Notes under the pieces: generated by a model | The model's input: the letters and a program-made list of their open reading frames with translations, nothing else | What the model was told of the DNA's origin: nothing | Databases searched by the model: none | NCBI RefSeq assembly: GCF_030555055.1 | Contig: NZ_JAMOAO010000001.1 | Span: 3,100,001 to 3,164,000 of the forward strand | Reading direction: 5' to 3' | Length of the DNA: 64,000 bases | Origin: Nocardiopsis sp. YSL2 | Lineage (GTDB): Bacteria; Actinomycetota; Actinomycetes; Streptosporangiales; Streptosporangiaceae | Shown: positions 34,683 to 43,451 of the stretch, piece by piece | How the letters are laid out: each line of letters starts with the position of its first letter | Numbering within the stretch: position 1 is the first letter of the stretch | Translations under genes and position numbers: made by a program

Positions 34683-35639
34683 GTGATCGGTGATGTCGTC
34701 GTCCTGGCCCTGGAGGGCGGCCACGCCTTCGAACTGGGTGTGTTCTGCGAGGTCTTCGGTATCGACCGGAGCGACGGCGCACTGCCCGTCTACGACTTCG
34801 CCCTCGTCTCGGCCGCGGGCGACAGTGTGCGCACCCGGCACGGCTTCGAGGTGCGGGCCTCCCACGGTGTGGACCGGCTCGCCTCCGCGGACCTGATCTG
34901 TGTCCCCGCCTACGATCTCGCGGTGCCCCAGCCGGATCGCCTGACCGATGAGCTGCGCGCCGCCGCCGAGCGGGGCGCCCGTGTCATGAGCATCTGCACC
35001 GGGGCCTTCCTCCTGGGCGCCGCCGGCCTGCTCGACGGGCGGCGCTGCACCACCCACTGGCGCTACACCGACGAACTCGCCCGCCGCCACCCGCGCGCCC
35101 GCGTCGAGTCGGACGTGCTCTACGTCGAGGACGGCCCGATCATCACCGGGGCCGGCACCGCGGCGGGCGTGGACACCTGCCTCCACGTGGTCCGCGCGGC
35201 GCACGGGAGCGCCGTCGCCAACGCGATCGCCCGCCGCATGGTCGCGCCTCCGCACCGGGAGGGCGGTCAGCGCCAGTACCGCGAACGCCCCCAGGCGCGG
35301 CAGGGGGCCAGCCCGCTCTCCGCCGTCCTGAACTGGATCGAGGCCAACCTCGACCGGAATCTGACCGTCGAGGAGATGGCCCGCCACGCGCACATGTCAC
35401 CGCGCACCTTCGCCCGGCGCTTCCAGCAGGAGGTCGGCACCACTCCGCTGCAATGGCTGACGGGGCAGCGCGTCCTGCTGGCCCAGCACCACCTGGAGGC
35501 GACCGACACCCCGGTCACCGCCATCGCGGGGCGTACCGGGTTCGGCACGGTCGACAACCTGCGCCACCACTTCGTCCGGCGACTGGGTGTCACTCCCCAG
35601 GGCTACCGGCGCACGTTCCGGGCCCCGCGCGAGGAGTGA
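34683..35639 (+). CDS. GlxA family AraC-type regulator
   Basis: A 318-residue regulator with an N-terminal DJ-1/PfpI (glutamine amidotransferase-like) domain (VVVLALEGGHAFELGVFCEVFG; SICTGAFLLGAAGLLDG with the nucleophile-elbow Cys) and a C-terminal AraC double HTH (LTVEEMARHAHMSPRTFARRFQQEVG, RTGFGTVDNLRHHFVRRLGVTPQGYRR). GTG 34683 has GGAG nine bases upstream and matches the usual start of the family; ATG 34632 and 34602 are in-frame alternatives. It probably controls the divergent proline dehydrogenase. A paralogue is at 51244. Confidence 0.85.
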   Translation: MIGDVVVLALEGGHAFELGVFCEVFGIDRSDGALPVYDFALVSAAGDSVRTRHGFEVRASHGVDRLASADLICVPAYDLAVPQPDRLTDELRAAAERGARVMSICTGAFLLGAAGLLDGRRCTTHWRYTDELARRHPRARVESDVLYVEDGPIITGAGTAAGVDTCLHVVRAAHGSAVANAIARRMVAPPHREGGQRQYRERPQARQGASPLSAVLNWIEANLDRNLTVEEMARHAHMSPRTFARRFQQEVGTTPLQWLTGQRVLLAQHHLEATDTPVTAIAGRTGFGTVDNLRHHFVRRLGVTPQGYRRTFRAPREE

Positions 35640-35762
35640 CGACCCCGCCATGACCGGGAGCGCGTCCACGGTCACCGTGCCCGTGCGGGGACCTCGGCCG
35701 GCCGCGCTCCCGCGCGCGTTGGTACCTTCCTTTCCGGCGTCCCCCACCGCAGGAAGGTTCCC

Positions 35763-36800
35763 ATGTCCGAGGCCCCCGTGGTCGTCATCGGTGCCGGAGA
35801 GGCAGGGTTGGCCACCGTCGAGGCCGCCAACCGCCACCGCGTCCGCCCGCTGGTCCTGGAGGCCGCCGACACGGCCGGGGGCTCGTGGCCGCACTACTAC
35901 GAGAGCCTGACCCTGTTCTCGCCCTCCCCCTACGCCTCCCTCCCGGGCCGGGCGATGCCCGGCGGCGAAGCGACCTACCCCGGGCGGGACGAGGTCACGG
36001 CCTACCTGCGCGGCTACGCCGACCGGCTGGACGCCGACTTCCGCTTCGGTCAGAAGGTGACCCGCGTCGAGCGCGACGGCGGCGGGTTCACCGTCACCAC
36101 GGCCGACGGCACCCGGCACGCCGCACGCGCGCTCGTCGCGGCCTCGGGGACCTTCACGCGCCCGCACCGGCCGCCGCTGCCGGGTCTGGACGGGTTCACC
36201 GGCACGGTGCTCCACTCGTGCGAGTACCGCGCACCCGAACCCTTCCGCGGGCAGCGGATCGTGGTCGTGGGAGCCGGGAACTCCGGTGTCGAGATCGCCG
36301 TCGAGCTGGCGGGGGTCGCCCGGGTGAGCCTCGCCAGCCGGGCCCCGATCGGCTGGGTGGACCAGCGCCCCCTCGGCCGCGACGTCCACTGGTGGGGCGC
36401 CGTCACCGGCGTGGACTCCGCCCCTGTGGGCCGGTTGTGGGAGCGGGTGCGGACGCCGGTCATCGACGACGGCCGCTTCCGTGCGGCGTTCGCCACCGGC
36501 AACCCGGACCGCCGACCGCTCTTCACGCGCCTGCGGGGAGAGTCCGTGGAGTGGGCCGACGGCGCCACGGAGGCGGTCGACACGGTGCTGCTGGCCACCG
36601 GCTACCGGCCCGCACTGGACTTCCTGGACGGCACGGGGGCTCTGGACGCCGACGGCCGCCCCCTGCACTCGGGCGGGGTCTCCACCACCGTCCCCGGCCT
36701 GGGGTACGTGGGACTGGAGTTCCAGCGCAGCTACTCCTCGGCCAGCCTGAGAGGGGTGGGCCGCGACGCCCACCGCGTCGTGCGCGGTGTCCTCACCTGA
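35763..36800 (+). CDS. FAD-dependent oxidoreductase, paralogue of the ArsO-like protein
   Basis: A 345-residue flavoprotein with the same length and the same motifs as the protein at 25909: GAGEAGLATVEAA, HYYESLTLFSPSPYASLPG, GAGNSGVEIAVELA, IGWVDQRPLGRDVHWW and a near-identical C-terminus (VPGLGYVGLEFQRSYSSASLRGVGRDAHRV). Ribosome binding site AGGAAGG precedes ATG 35763. Unlike its paralogue it stands alone, away from any ArsR gene. The reaction is unknown. Confidence 0.8.
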   Translation: MSEAPVVVIGAGEAGLATVEAANRHRVRPLVLEAADTAGGSWPHYYESLTLFSPSPYASLPGRAMPGGEATYPGRDEVTAYLRGYADRLDADFRFGQKVTRVERDGGGFTVTTADGTRHAARALVAASGTFTRPHRPPLPGLDGFTGTVLHSCEYRAPEPFRGQRIVVVGAGNSGVEIAVELAGVARVSLASRAPIGWVDQRPLGRDVHWWGAVTGVDSAPVGRLWERVRTPVIDDGRFRAAFATGNPDRRPLFTRLRGESVEWADGATEAVDTVLLATGYRPALDFLDGTGALDADGRPLHSGGVSTTVPGLGYVGLEFQRSYSSASLRGVGRDAHRVVRGVLT

Positions 36801-36886
36801 CACACGCCCCGCCTCGCCGCGCCAGTGCGGTGACGCGGGTCGTCGACTACGCTGCCGGCCGGGCAGTCGAACCTCGAGGAGCGAAC

Positions 36887-37369
36887 GTGACGCGTATCGG
36901 GATCACCGGTCACTCGAACCTGTCCGCCGGCAGCGCGCCGATCGTCCGGCGTGCGCTGGCGGACGCCCTGGCGCCGTACGCCGACGGTGACCTGGTCGGC
37001 CTGTCCTGCCTGGCGCGCGGTGCCGACCAGTTGTTCGCCGAAGTCCTGCTCGACGCCGGCGGGAGCCTGGAGGTCGTCCTGCCCTCGGTCGACTACCGGG
37101 AAGCGAAGGTCAGGCCCGACAACCTCGAACGGTTCGACGGGTTGCTCATGCGATCGGCGCTCGTGCGCTACATGCCCCATCGAACCGCGGGACGGGCCGC
37201 CTACGAGGCGGCCAACGAGACCGTCCTCGGCACGATCGACCGCCTGTTCGCCGTGTGGGACGGTGAGCCGTCCGGGGGCAGGGGCGGCACCGGTGACGCG
37301 GTCGCGGCCGCACGCACGCGCGGGGTCCCGGTCGATGTCGTCTGGCCGACGGGTGCCCGGCGCGAGTGA
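36887..37369 (+). CDS. SLOG-like Rossmann domain protein
   Basis: A 160-residue protein beginning ITGHSNLSAGS, with GLSCLARGADQLFAEVLLDAGGSLEVVLPS in the centre: the GxxG/GADxxF pattern of SLOG (LOG/DprA-like) nucleotide-binding folds. Such domains bind or make nucleotide-derived ligands and are found in stress or defence contexts. GTG 36887 is set by GAGGAG upstream. It is not linked to an effector gene here, so no defence role is claimed. Confidence 0.65.
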   Translation: MTRIGITGHSNLSAGSAPIVRRALADALAPYADGDLVGLSCLARGADQLFAEVLLDAGGSLEVVLPSVDYREAKVRPDNLERFDGLLMRSALVRYMPHRTAGRAAYEAANETVLGTIDRLFAVWDGEPSGGRGGTGDAVAAARTRGVPVDVVWPTGARRE

Positions 37370-37667
37370 GGCCCGGGCCCGGGGTCAACGGGTCCTGCGT
37401 TCTTGATGGGTCAGGCGGGCCGGTCACGGGAACCTGACGACCGCGGCGCGGCCGCAGGACCGGGGCGTGGGGATCCCCGCGCCCGCACCGGTCCCGGGGC
37501 CCATCAGGGCTATGTTTCCGGTCCCCGGGTAGGCATAGACCGCGGATGTCGACCACAGCGGCGTACGCACGACACCTGTGTGTTCCGCCCGTTCGACCGG
37601 TCCCGCCGAGCGCGCCGAGCGCGGCCGCGTCGCGCAGCCGTCCGACCCGGCCCAGAGGAGCCCAGGC
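37370..37667. other. Intergenic region upstream of the Rph-like gene
   Basis: No gene seen. It contains a GC-rich hairpin (GGGCGTGGGG/CCCCGCGCCC, about 37464-37485, one G:T pair). I looked for a rifamycin-associated element (inverted GGGGCTTGC-type repeat) and did not see one. Confidence 0.4.
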
Positions 37668-40166
37668 ATGACCATCGTGGCACTGAACGGGATCAGCGCC
37701 GGAATGACCGACCGGGTCGGAGGCAAGGCCACCGGGCTCGGCGCGATGGTCGCGCTCGGTGAACGGGTGCCGCCCGGCTTCTGCCTGACGACGGAGGCCC
37801 ACACGTCCGGAGAGATCCCCCGGGCGGAGCTCGCCGCCGCCTACGACGAACTCGGCGGCGGCCGCGTCGCGGTCCGTTCGAGCGCCACCGCCGAGGACCT
37901 GCCCGACGCCAGCTTCGCGGGCCAGCAGGACACCGTCCTCGACGTCGAGGGCACCGACGACCTGGTCGCGGCCGTGCGGCGGTGCTGGGACTCCCTCGAC
38001 TCCGAACGCGCGGTCGGCTACCGAGAGGCCCTGGGCATCGACCGCGCGAGCGTGCGCATGGCCGTGGTCGTGCAGCGCATGGTCGACGCCTCGGTGGCGG
38101 GCGTGCTGTTCACCGCCGACCCGATGACCGGATGCCGCACCTCGATGGTCGTCGACGCCGCCCCCGGACCGGGCACCACCGTGGTCGACGGCTCGGGCCC
38201 CGCCGACCACTACGTCCTGCCCCGGGACGCCCCCGTGGACGGACCCCCGGACGGATGCCTCACACCCGCTCAGCTGGAGGAGCTGCGTGCCGCCGGGCGG
38301 CGGCTCCAGACGCACTTCGGCACACCCCAGGACGTGGAGTGGGCCTTCGACGGCGACGGTGTGCTCTGGCTGCTCCAGTCCCGCGCGATCACCACGCTGT
38401 TCCCCGAGCCGCCGCGCACCCCCGACACCCGCATGTACCTGGAACTCGGCCACATCCAGGGCATGCTCCGGCCCTTCACCCCCATGGGCCTCTCCCTCAT
38501 GGGCCGGGTGTGGGTGCGCTGGTGCGAGCGGATGAGCATCCCCGTCGACCCCGGCGCCGCCTTCGGAACCGTCGGTATCGGCGGACGGCTCTTCGTCGAC
38601 ATCACGGGCCTCCTGCGCGACCCCCGGGTCCGCGACCGGCTGCCGCAGGCCATGGACGTGTACGGACCCCGCGTCCGGGCGGCGGTCGAACTCATGCGGG
38701 ACGACCCCCGGTTCGCGCCCGTGCCCCCGAAACCGCTGCCCGTGCGCACGGCCCTCGCCGTGGCCGCCAGGACCGCGCCCATGTTCGTCGGCGGCCTGAT
38801 CCGCTCACTCGCCAGGCCGGGCGCCTCCCGCGCCGACGCCTGGGCGGCGGTGCGCCGCATGCGCACCCGTCCCGGACCGGGGCCGACGGCCACCACCGCG
38901 GAACGGCTGCGGTTCGTGACCGAGGAGGGCTACGACGACATCCTCGGCGCGGACATGATCCGCGCGGCGATGCCCACCATGGCCGGGCTCCTGCTGACCG
39001 TGCTGCCCTCGGCTCTGCTCGACGGGGTGGCGTCGGAGGACGAGCTCGACCACGTGCTCGGCGGGATGCCCCACAACGTGACCACCGAGATGGACCTGGC
39101 ACTGTGGCGCCTGGCCCAGAACGCGCGGCGGCACGGCGCGCTCTTCGCCGGCACCGACCCGGCCGAACTCGCCGCCCGTGACCGGGAAGGGACGCTGCCC
39201 GACATCGGGCTGGTGGAGTTCCTGGACGCCTACGGGCACCGCGCCGCCGCCGAGGTGGATATCGGTGTCCCCCGGTGGTCGGAGGACCCCGCGCCGGTGT
39301 TCGCCACCATCGCCAACTACCTGCGCATCGACGACCCCGACCAGTCTCCGGCCCGCCGGTTCGAGCGGGCGGCGGTCCGGGCCCGGCGGACCGTCACGGA
39401 ACTCTCCCTCCGGGGCCGCGCCCGGCGCCCGGTCCGGGGGCGGATCGCGGCGGTGGCCATGCGCCGCTCCCGGGAACTCTCGGGCATGCGCGAGTTCGCG
39501 AAGTTCGCCTGGCTGGTCCCGTACGCGAGGATGCGCGAACAACTGCTGCTCGTGGGCGCGGACCTGGCCGCCCGAGGGCTGCTCGACCGGGCCGACGACA
39601 TCGTCTTCCTCGACGTCGACGAGGCGCGCTCGGCGGTGCACGAGGGAGTCGACCAGCGCGCGCTCGCCGCCGGGCGCCGGGCCGTCCACGCGCGGGAGAC
39701 GCGGCGCAGCGGCGTGCCGGTGGCCCTGCTGTCCGACGGAACGGACGTGGAGGCGCTCGTCCAGTCCGAGCCCGCTCCGGAGGGCGCGCTCAGCGGCCTG
39801 GGCGCGGCCCCCGGCCGGGTGACGGGCCGGGCGCGGGTCGTCCACGACCCGGCGGGCGCGCGCATCGAGCCGGGGGAGATCCTGGTCGTCCCCACCACCG
39901 ACCCGGGCTGGACGCCGCTGTTCATGACCGCCGGCGGTCTGGTGACCGAGACGGGATCGATCGTGGCACACGGCCCCACGGTGGCCCGTGAGTACGGGAT
40001 CCCCGCCGTGATCTGCGTCCGCCACGCCACCCGGGAGATCGCCACGGGCGACCTCGTCACCGTCGACGGTTCGGCGGGCACGGTGGTCTCCGAGGAACGG
40101 GACGGGGACGGGGGCGGGAGACCGGGCGAGGACGGGGACCGGCGCGACGACCCGGACGCCGGCTGA
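37668..40166 (+). CDS. PEP/pyruvate-binding phosphotransferase, rifampin phosphotransferase-like
   Basis: An 832-residue enzyme. Residues 1-245 form the ATP-grasp (PPDK N-terminal) domain, with GGKATGLGAM, VRSSATAEDLPDASFAGQQDT and DVEWAFDG. A long substrate-binding domain follows (about 260-700), and the C-terminal swivelling domain carries the phosphoryl-carrier His768 in SIVAHGPTVAREYGIPAVI. This layout and length match rifampin phosphotransferases (Rph), which inactivate rifamycins by phosphorylation; other members have unknown substrates. ATG 37668 is preceded by AGAGGAG. The acidic C-terminal tail (about 20 residues) is unusual. Confidence 0.75.
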   Translation: MTIVALNGISAGMTDRVGGKATGLGAMVALGERVPPGFCLTTEAHTSGEIPRAELAAAYDELGGGRVAVRSSATAEDLPDASFAGQQDTVLDVEGTDDLVAAVRRCWDSLDSERAVGYREALGIDRASVRMAVVVQRMVDASVAGVLFTADPMTGCRTSMVVDAAPGPGTTVVDGSGPADHYVLPRDAPVDGPPDGCLTPAQLEELRAAGRRLQTHFGTPQDVEWAFDGDGVLWLLQSRAITTLFPEPPRTPDTRMYLELGHIQGMLRPFTPMGLSLMGRVWVRWCERMSIPVDPGAAFGTVGIGGRLFVDITGLLRDPRVRDRLPQAMDVYGPRVRAAVELMRDDPRFAPVPPKPLPVRTALAVAARTAPMFVGGLIRSLARPGASRADAWAAVRRMRTRPGPGPTATTAERLRFVTEEGYDDILGADMIRAAMPTMAGLLLTVLPSALLDGVASEDELDHVLGGMPHNVTTEMDLALWRLAQNARRHGALFAGTDPAELAARDREGTLPDIGLVEFLDAYGHRAAAEVDIGVPRWSEDPAPVFATIANYLRIDDPDQSPARRFERAAVRARRTVTELSLRGRARRPVRGRIAAVAMRRSRELSGMREFAKFAWLVPYARMREQLLLVGADLAARGLLDRADDIVFLDVDEARSAVHEGVDQRALAAGRRAVHARETRRSGVPVALLSDGTDVEALVQSEPAPEGALSGLGAAPGRVTGRARVVHDPAGARIEPGEILVVPTTDPGWTPLFMTAGGLVTETGSIVAHGPTVAREYGIPAVICVRHATREIATGDLVTVDGSAGTVVSEERDGDGGGRPGEDGDRRDDPDAG

Positions 40167-40335
40167 CCGGGAGCAGGACCGCAGGTCGTGGGCCCGGCGC
40201 CGACCGGTCCGATCTCCACGCGCTCGACCACCCCGTAGGGCGGATCGCGGCCCCGACCGGCCGCCGTACGCACGCGTATGCGCGGCGGATCCCGACGCAT
40301 GGCCGCCGGGCCGTGCCGCGCGCCAGGATTCCGGT

Positions 40336-41184
40336 ATGGACAACGCACCAGTACTCGTCATCGGAGCGACCGGCAAGACCGGCCGCCGGGTCACCGCCCG
40401 CCTACGGGAGCAGGGCATCGAGGTCAGAGCCGCGTCGCGCTCGGGAGAGGTCCGGTTCGACTGGGCCGATCCGGACACGTGGCAGCCGGCCCTGGAGGGG
40501 GTCTCGGGGGTGTACATCGTCCCCCTGGACGCGCCGCCCTCACGCACACCCGCGCTGGTCGAGGCCGCCGTGGCCGCCGGAGTGAGTCGCCTGGTGCTGT
40601 TGAGCGCCCGCGGCGTGGACGTGCCCGGCTACTTCGGCGCCGACACCACCGCGAGCGAGCTGCACCTGGCGGGGGAGCGCGCGGTCCGCGAATCGGGGGT
40701 GGACTGGACGATCCTGCGGCCGAGCTGGTTCGCGCAGAACTTCAGCGAGGGAGACTTCCGGGACGCCATCGTGGCGGGAGAGCTGGCACTGCCCGCCGGG
40801 GAAGGGCGGGCGGCGTTCGTGGACACCGAGGACATCGCGGCCGTGGCGGTCGCCGCGCTCACCGGGGACGGCCACGCGGGTCGGACCTACGAACTCACCG
40901 GGCCGCGCGCCGTCGGCCTGGCCGAACTGCTGGGCGAGATCGGCCGTGTCGCCGGGATCGAGACGGGCTACGTTCCGGTCGGCGAGACCGATTTCCAGGA
41001 CGCGCTGGTCGCGGAGGGCGTCTCTCCCGAGGAGGCCAAGCTGTGGTCCGACGCCATGCACGCGATCCGCACGAGCGGGGACGCGGTGGTCGCCGACGGA
41101 GTGCGCCGAGCCCTGGGCCGGGAGCCGCGCGACATCGCCGACGTCGTGCGGGACGAGGACGCTCGGGGCGCCTGGAAGCAGTGA
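40336..41184 (+). CDS. NmrA-family NAD(P)-binding oxidoreductase
   Basis: A 282-residue Rossmann protein, VLVIGATGKTGRRVTARLREQG at the N-terminus, then RLVLLSARGVDVPG and WTILRPSWFAQNFSEG, typical of NmrA/QOR2-like proteins (ergot-like azoreductases). No SDR catalytic Tyr-x3-Lys is evident. It is followed by a convergent AraC regulator. A second member of this family is at 23534. Enzyme or sensor function is undetermined. Confidence 0.82.
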   Translation: MDNAPVLVIGATGKTGRRVTARLREQGIEVRAASRSGEVRFDWADPDTWQPALEGVSGVYIVPLDAPPSRTPALVEAAVAAGVSRLVLLSARGVDVPGYFGADTTASELHLAGERAVRESGVDWTILRPSWFAQNFSEGDFRDAIVAGELALPAGEGRAAFVDTEDIAAVAVAALTGDGHAGRTYELTGPRAVGLAELLGEIGRVAGIETGYVPVGETDFQDALVAEGVSPEEAKLWSDAMHAIRTSGDAVVADGVRRALGREPRDIADVVRDEDARGAWKQ

Positions 41185-41287
41185 CCCGGAGGGGCGCCGT
41201 CACGAGGGGCCGGCGCCCCGTGCCCGTCACCGCTCCATGCCGCCCGGGCACCGAGCCGACCGGGGCCGCCCCGGAACCCGCCGGGGT

Positions 41288-42259
41288 TCACCCGACCGGG
41301 CCCGCGACCTCCACCCGAGGGGACCGCGGGCCGTCGTGCTCCACGGCGGCGAGCCCCAGGCGGAAGGCGGTCGGGCTGACCCCGCGCACCCGCTTGAAGG
41401 CGGCGCTGAACCCGAAGGCGTCCGCGTAGCCGACCCGGCGGGCGACCGCGGCGACGGTCAGCTCCGGCCGGGCCAGCAGGTCGGCGGCGAGGGTCATCCG
41501 CCAGCCCGTCAGGTAGGAGACGGGGCCCTCGCCGACCTGCTCGGTGAACCGCTTGGCCAGGGTCGTGCGCGAAACCCCCGCGCGGGCCGCCAGCGACGCC
41601 GTGGTCCAGGGCTCGGCCGGAGCCTCGTGCAGGGCCCGCAGCGCCGGGCCGACCACCTCGTCGCCCAGGGCCGCGTACCACTGGGGCCGCTCGGCCTCGG
41701 GCCGGTCGAACCAGTCGCGCAGCGAGCACACCAGCAGCCAGTCCAACAGCCGGTCCAGGACGGTCTGACGACCCGGCCCGGCGGTGGCGATCTGCGACTC
41801 CAGGTAGTCGCGCAGCGGGGCGCAGTCACCGTTGTCGGGGACGACGAGCACCGGTGGCAGGACGCGCAGGAGGTGGTGCGGGACCTCGGCACGCACGTCA
41901 TAGGCCCCCGCCAGCAGCACCGTGCGGCCGGACAGCTCTCCGGGGCCCTCGGAGGCGGCCGCGTGGGAGGCGCCGCCGGCCCCACGCGACGGAACCGGTA
42001 CCGGAACCGGCGCGGGCGCGGCAGGATCGTCGGTGAAGGTGAAGGGCTCCGGTCCCCGGACGATCGCCGCCTCCCCCGTCGAGACCCGCCGGGGCCGTCC
42101 GGTCGACGGCACGATCCAGCCCGCGCCGCGCAAGGGCGTGCACAGCGTGAGGTAGGGGGCGTCGGTGAACCGGAGTGACCAGGGCGGTCGCAGGACGGAC
42201 CTCCCGAACACCGATCCGCGCCCCCGGACTCCGCTCAGCAGTGTGTCGACCACGTCCAT
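41288..42259 (-). CDS. AraC family regulator with cupin sensor
   Basis: A 323-residue regulator. The N-terminus is a cupin-like ligand domain of the cupin_6/AraC_binding_2 type (VFGRSVLRPPWSLRF, TLCTPLRGAGWIV). The C-terminal double HTH reads WTTASLAARAGVSRTTLAKRFTEQVG and LTVAAVARRVGYADAFGFSAAFKRVRGVSPTAFR. ATG 42259 is preceded by a small spacer after a DUF397 gene. Neighbouring NmrA-type reductase is a candidate target, as AraC/reductase pairs are common. Confidence 0.85.
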   Translation of the reverse strand: MDVVDTLLSGVRGRGSVFGRSVLRPPWSLRFTDAPYLTLCTPLRGAGWIVPSTGRPRRVSTGEAAIVRGPEPFTFTDDPAAPAPVPVPVPSRGAGGASHAAASEGPGELSGRTVLLAGAYDVRAEVPHHLLRVLPPVLVVPDNGDCAPLRDYLESQIATAGPGRQTVLDRLLDWLLVCSLRDWFDRPEAERPQWYAALGDEVVGPALRALHEAPAEPWTTASLAARAGVSRTTLAKRFTEQVGEGPVSYLTGWRMTLAADLLARPELTVAAVARRVGYADAFGFSAAFKRVRGVSPTAFRLGLAAVEHDGPRSPRVEVAGPVG

Positions 42260-42263
42260 GCCG

Positions 42264-42452
42264 TCACTGTAGGCGGGACCGGCTCCCGCGCAGCCCGCGC
42301 AGGAAGCCGCACCATTCGGCCGGGGAGAACGACAGGTGGCCCGCCGCGCGGTGGCGGGTGTCGCGGACGTCCGCGCCGTCCGGTTTCTCCCGGATTTCGA
42401 CACAGTCGTTGCTGCCACCGCTGTACGTCGACTTGTGCCATTCAGCAGACAT
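42264..42452 (-). CDS. DUF397 domain protein
   Basis: A 62-residue protein with the family motif WHKSTYSGGSNDCVEI followed by VRDTRH and FSPAEWCGFL. DUF397 proteins pair with Scr1/WhiJ-like XRE regulators and can modulate them in development or antibiotic control. It starts two bases after the stop of the XRE gene and is cotranscribed. Part of an intact DUF397/XRE/ATPase triplet; compare the damaged triplet at 58431-59588. Confidence 0.85.
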   Translation of the reverse strand: MSAEWHKSTYSGGSNDCVEIREKPDGADVRDTRHRAAGHLSFSPAEWCGFLRGLRGSRSRLQ

Positions 42453-42454
42453 CG

Positions 42455-43258
42455 CTATTCCATCCTCTTCATCTCTTCGTGGATCGCCCGCAGTGACGAT
42501 TCCGGATCCAGGGCCACGCCCTGGAGGGCGGCGAACAGCATGCGACGTCGTGCCACGGATGTCGAATTCGTGAGAACGCGTCCCTCTTCCGCGCTTTCCA
42601 CATAGGCGATGTCGGGATCATCGCGCATCGTGAGAACTCGAAACGACCCGGAGTTTCCAGGATGCTTCGGATGGTCGGTCGGAACGACCTGGAGCGTGAG
42701 CCGTTCCCGCTCGGCCAGGCTGGCGACGTGCGCCAGTTGCTCACGCGTGGCGTGCGGACCACCGTACCTGCGACTCAACAACGACCGGTCGATGACCAGC
42801 CACAGCATCGGATGAAGGGACTCGTCCATGTGCCGGGCCCGGTCCATGCGCTCGCGCACGCGTGCGGAGATCTCGTCCGGCGGCAGCCAGGGCAGCGCGG
42901 AACGGATGAGCGCGCGGGCGCACCCCTCGGTCTGAAGATAACTCGGAAAGGCCAGGGCCTGGTATTCGTACACCGCTTCCGCTTCTTGTACGGCGGTGGC
43001 GATCTCGTCCAACCAGGCCGGCCGTCTGCCGCCGGTGAGATCGTCCCATAAACGCTCCAGTTGACCGAATCCAATGGCCCCGTCCAACGCCGACCGCAAC
43101 TGCGCTGAGGGGTTCGCCTTTCCTCGTTCGATGTCCGAGATCTGGGATTTGCTGCTGTTGACGCGGCGTGCCAGAGCCGTCTGTGTCAAGGACACCTCGT
43201 TGCGGAGACGCTGCACTTCCCGCCCGTAGCGAAGGAGCGCTTGCTTGTGAGGGGGCAT
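42455..43258 (-). CDS. XRE regulator with DUF5753 (Scr1 type)
   Basis: A 267-residue regulator: N-terminal HTH at about 15-70 (LTQTALARRVNSSKSQISDIERG), then the DUF5753 ligand-like domain (VYEYQALAFPSYLQT, MLWLVIDRSLLSRRYGG, VVPTDHPKHPGNSGSF). ATG 43258 is preferred over the start at 43276. The upstream spacer carries repeated TTCCGG motifs. Intact here, it is a reference for the truncated copy at 58631. Confidence 0.87.
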   Translation of the reverse strand: MPPHKQALLRYGREVQRLRNEVSLTQTALARRVNSSKSQISDIERGKANPSAQLRSALDGAIGFGQLERLWDDLTGGRRPAWLDEIATAVQEAEAVYEYQALAFPSYLQTEGCARALIRSALPWLPPDEISARVRERMDRARHMDESLHPMLWLVIDRSLLSRRYGGPHATREQLAHVASLAERERLTLQVVPTDHPKHPGNSGSFRVLTMRDDPDIAYVESAEEGRVLTNSTSVARRRMLFAALQGVALDPESSLRAIHEEMKRME

Positions 43259-43297
43259 AGGACAAGCACAGCACACGGCACCTCCGCCGTGGAGCTA

Positions 43298-43324
43298 TTC
43301 CGGAAGATTCCGGTGACTCCGGAA
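43298..43324. promoter_or_regulatory. Repeated TTCCGG motifs, candidate operator
   Basis: TTCCGG at 43298 and 43308 and CTCCGG at 43317 lie at about one-turn spacing, the first within the palindrome TTCCGGAA. They sit between the divergent XRE and ATPase genes and are likely bound by the XRE product. Confidence 0.5.
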
Positions 43325-43451
43325 GGTATCCGAAGCGCTACCGAACGCCTTCCCCGGAGGTCGTCCCAGCGGGATCGTGGAGTGCACGGGTGCGGACCGG
43401 ATGTCCGCCGCCGTGCACAGTCGTGGCACCAGACGCCGACCGGGAGCAGCC

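Noticed and set aside
32025..35393. Minus-strand open frame of more than 1100 codons
   Set aside because: It crosses the XRE, small hypothetical, proline dehydrogenase and GlxA genes in the wrong frame; composition is Arg/Gly/Pro-rich, as in antisense shadows.
37370..37667. Rifamycin-associated element upstream of the Rph-like gene
   Set aside because: Looked for an inverted GGGGCTTGC-type repeat; none seen.
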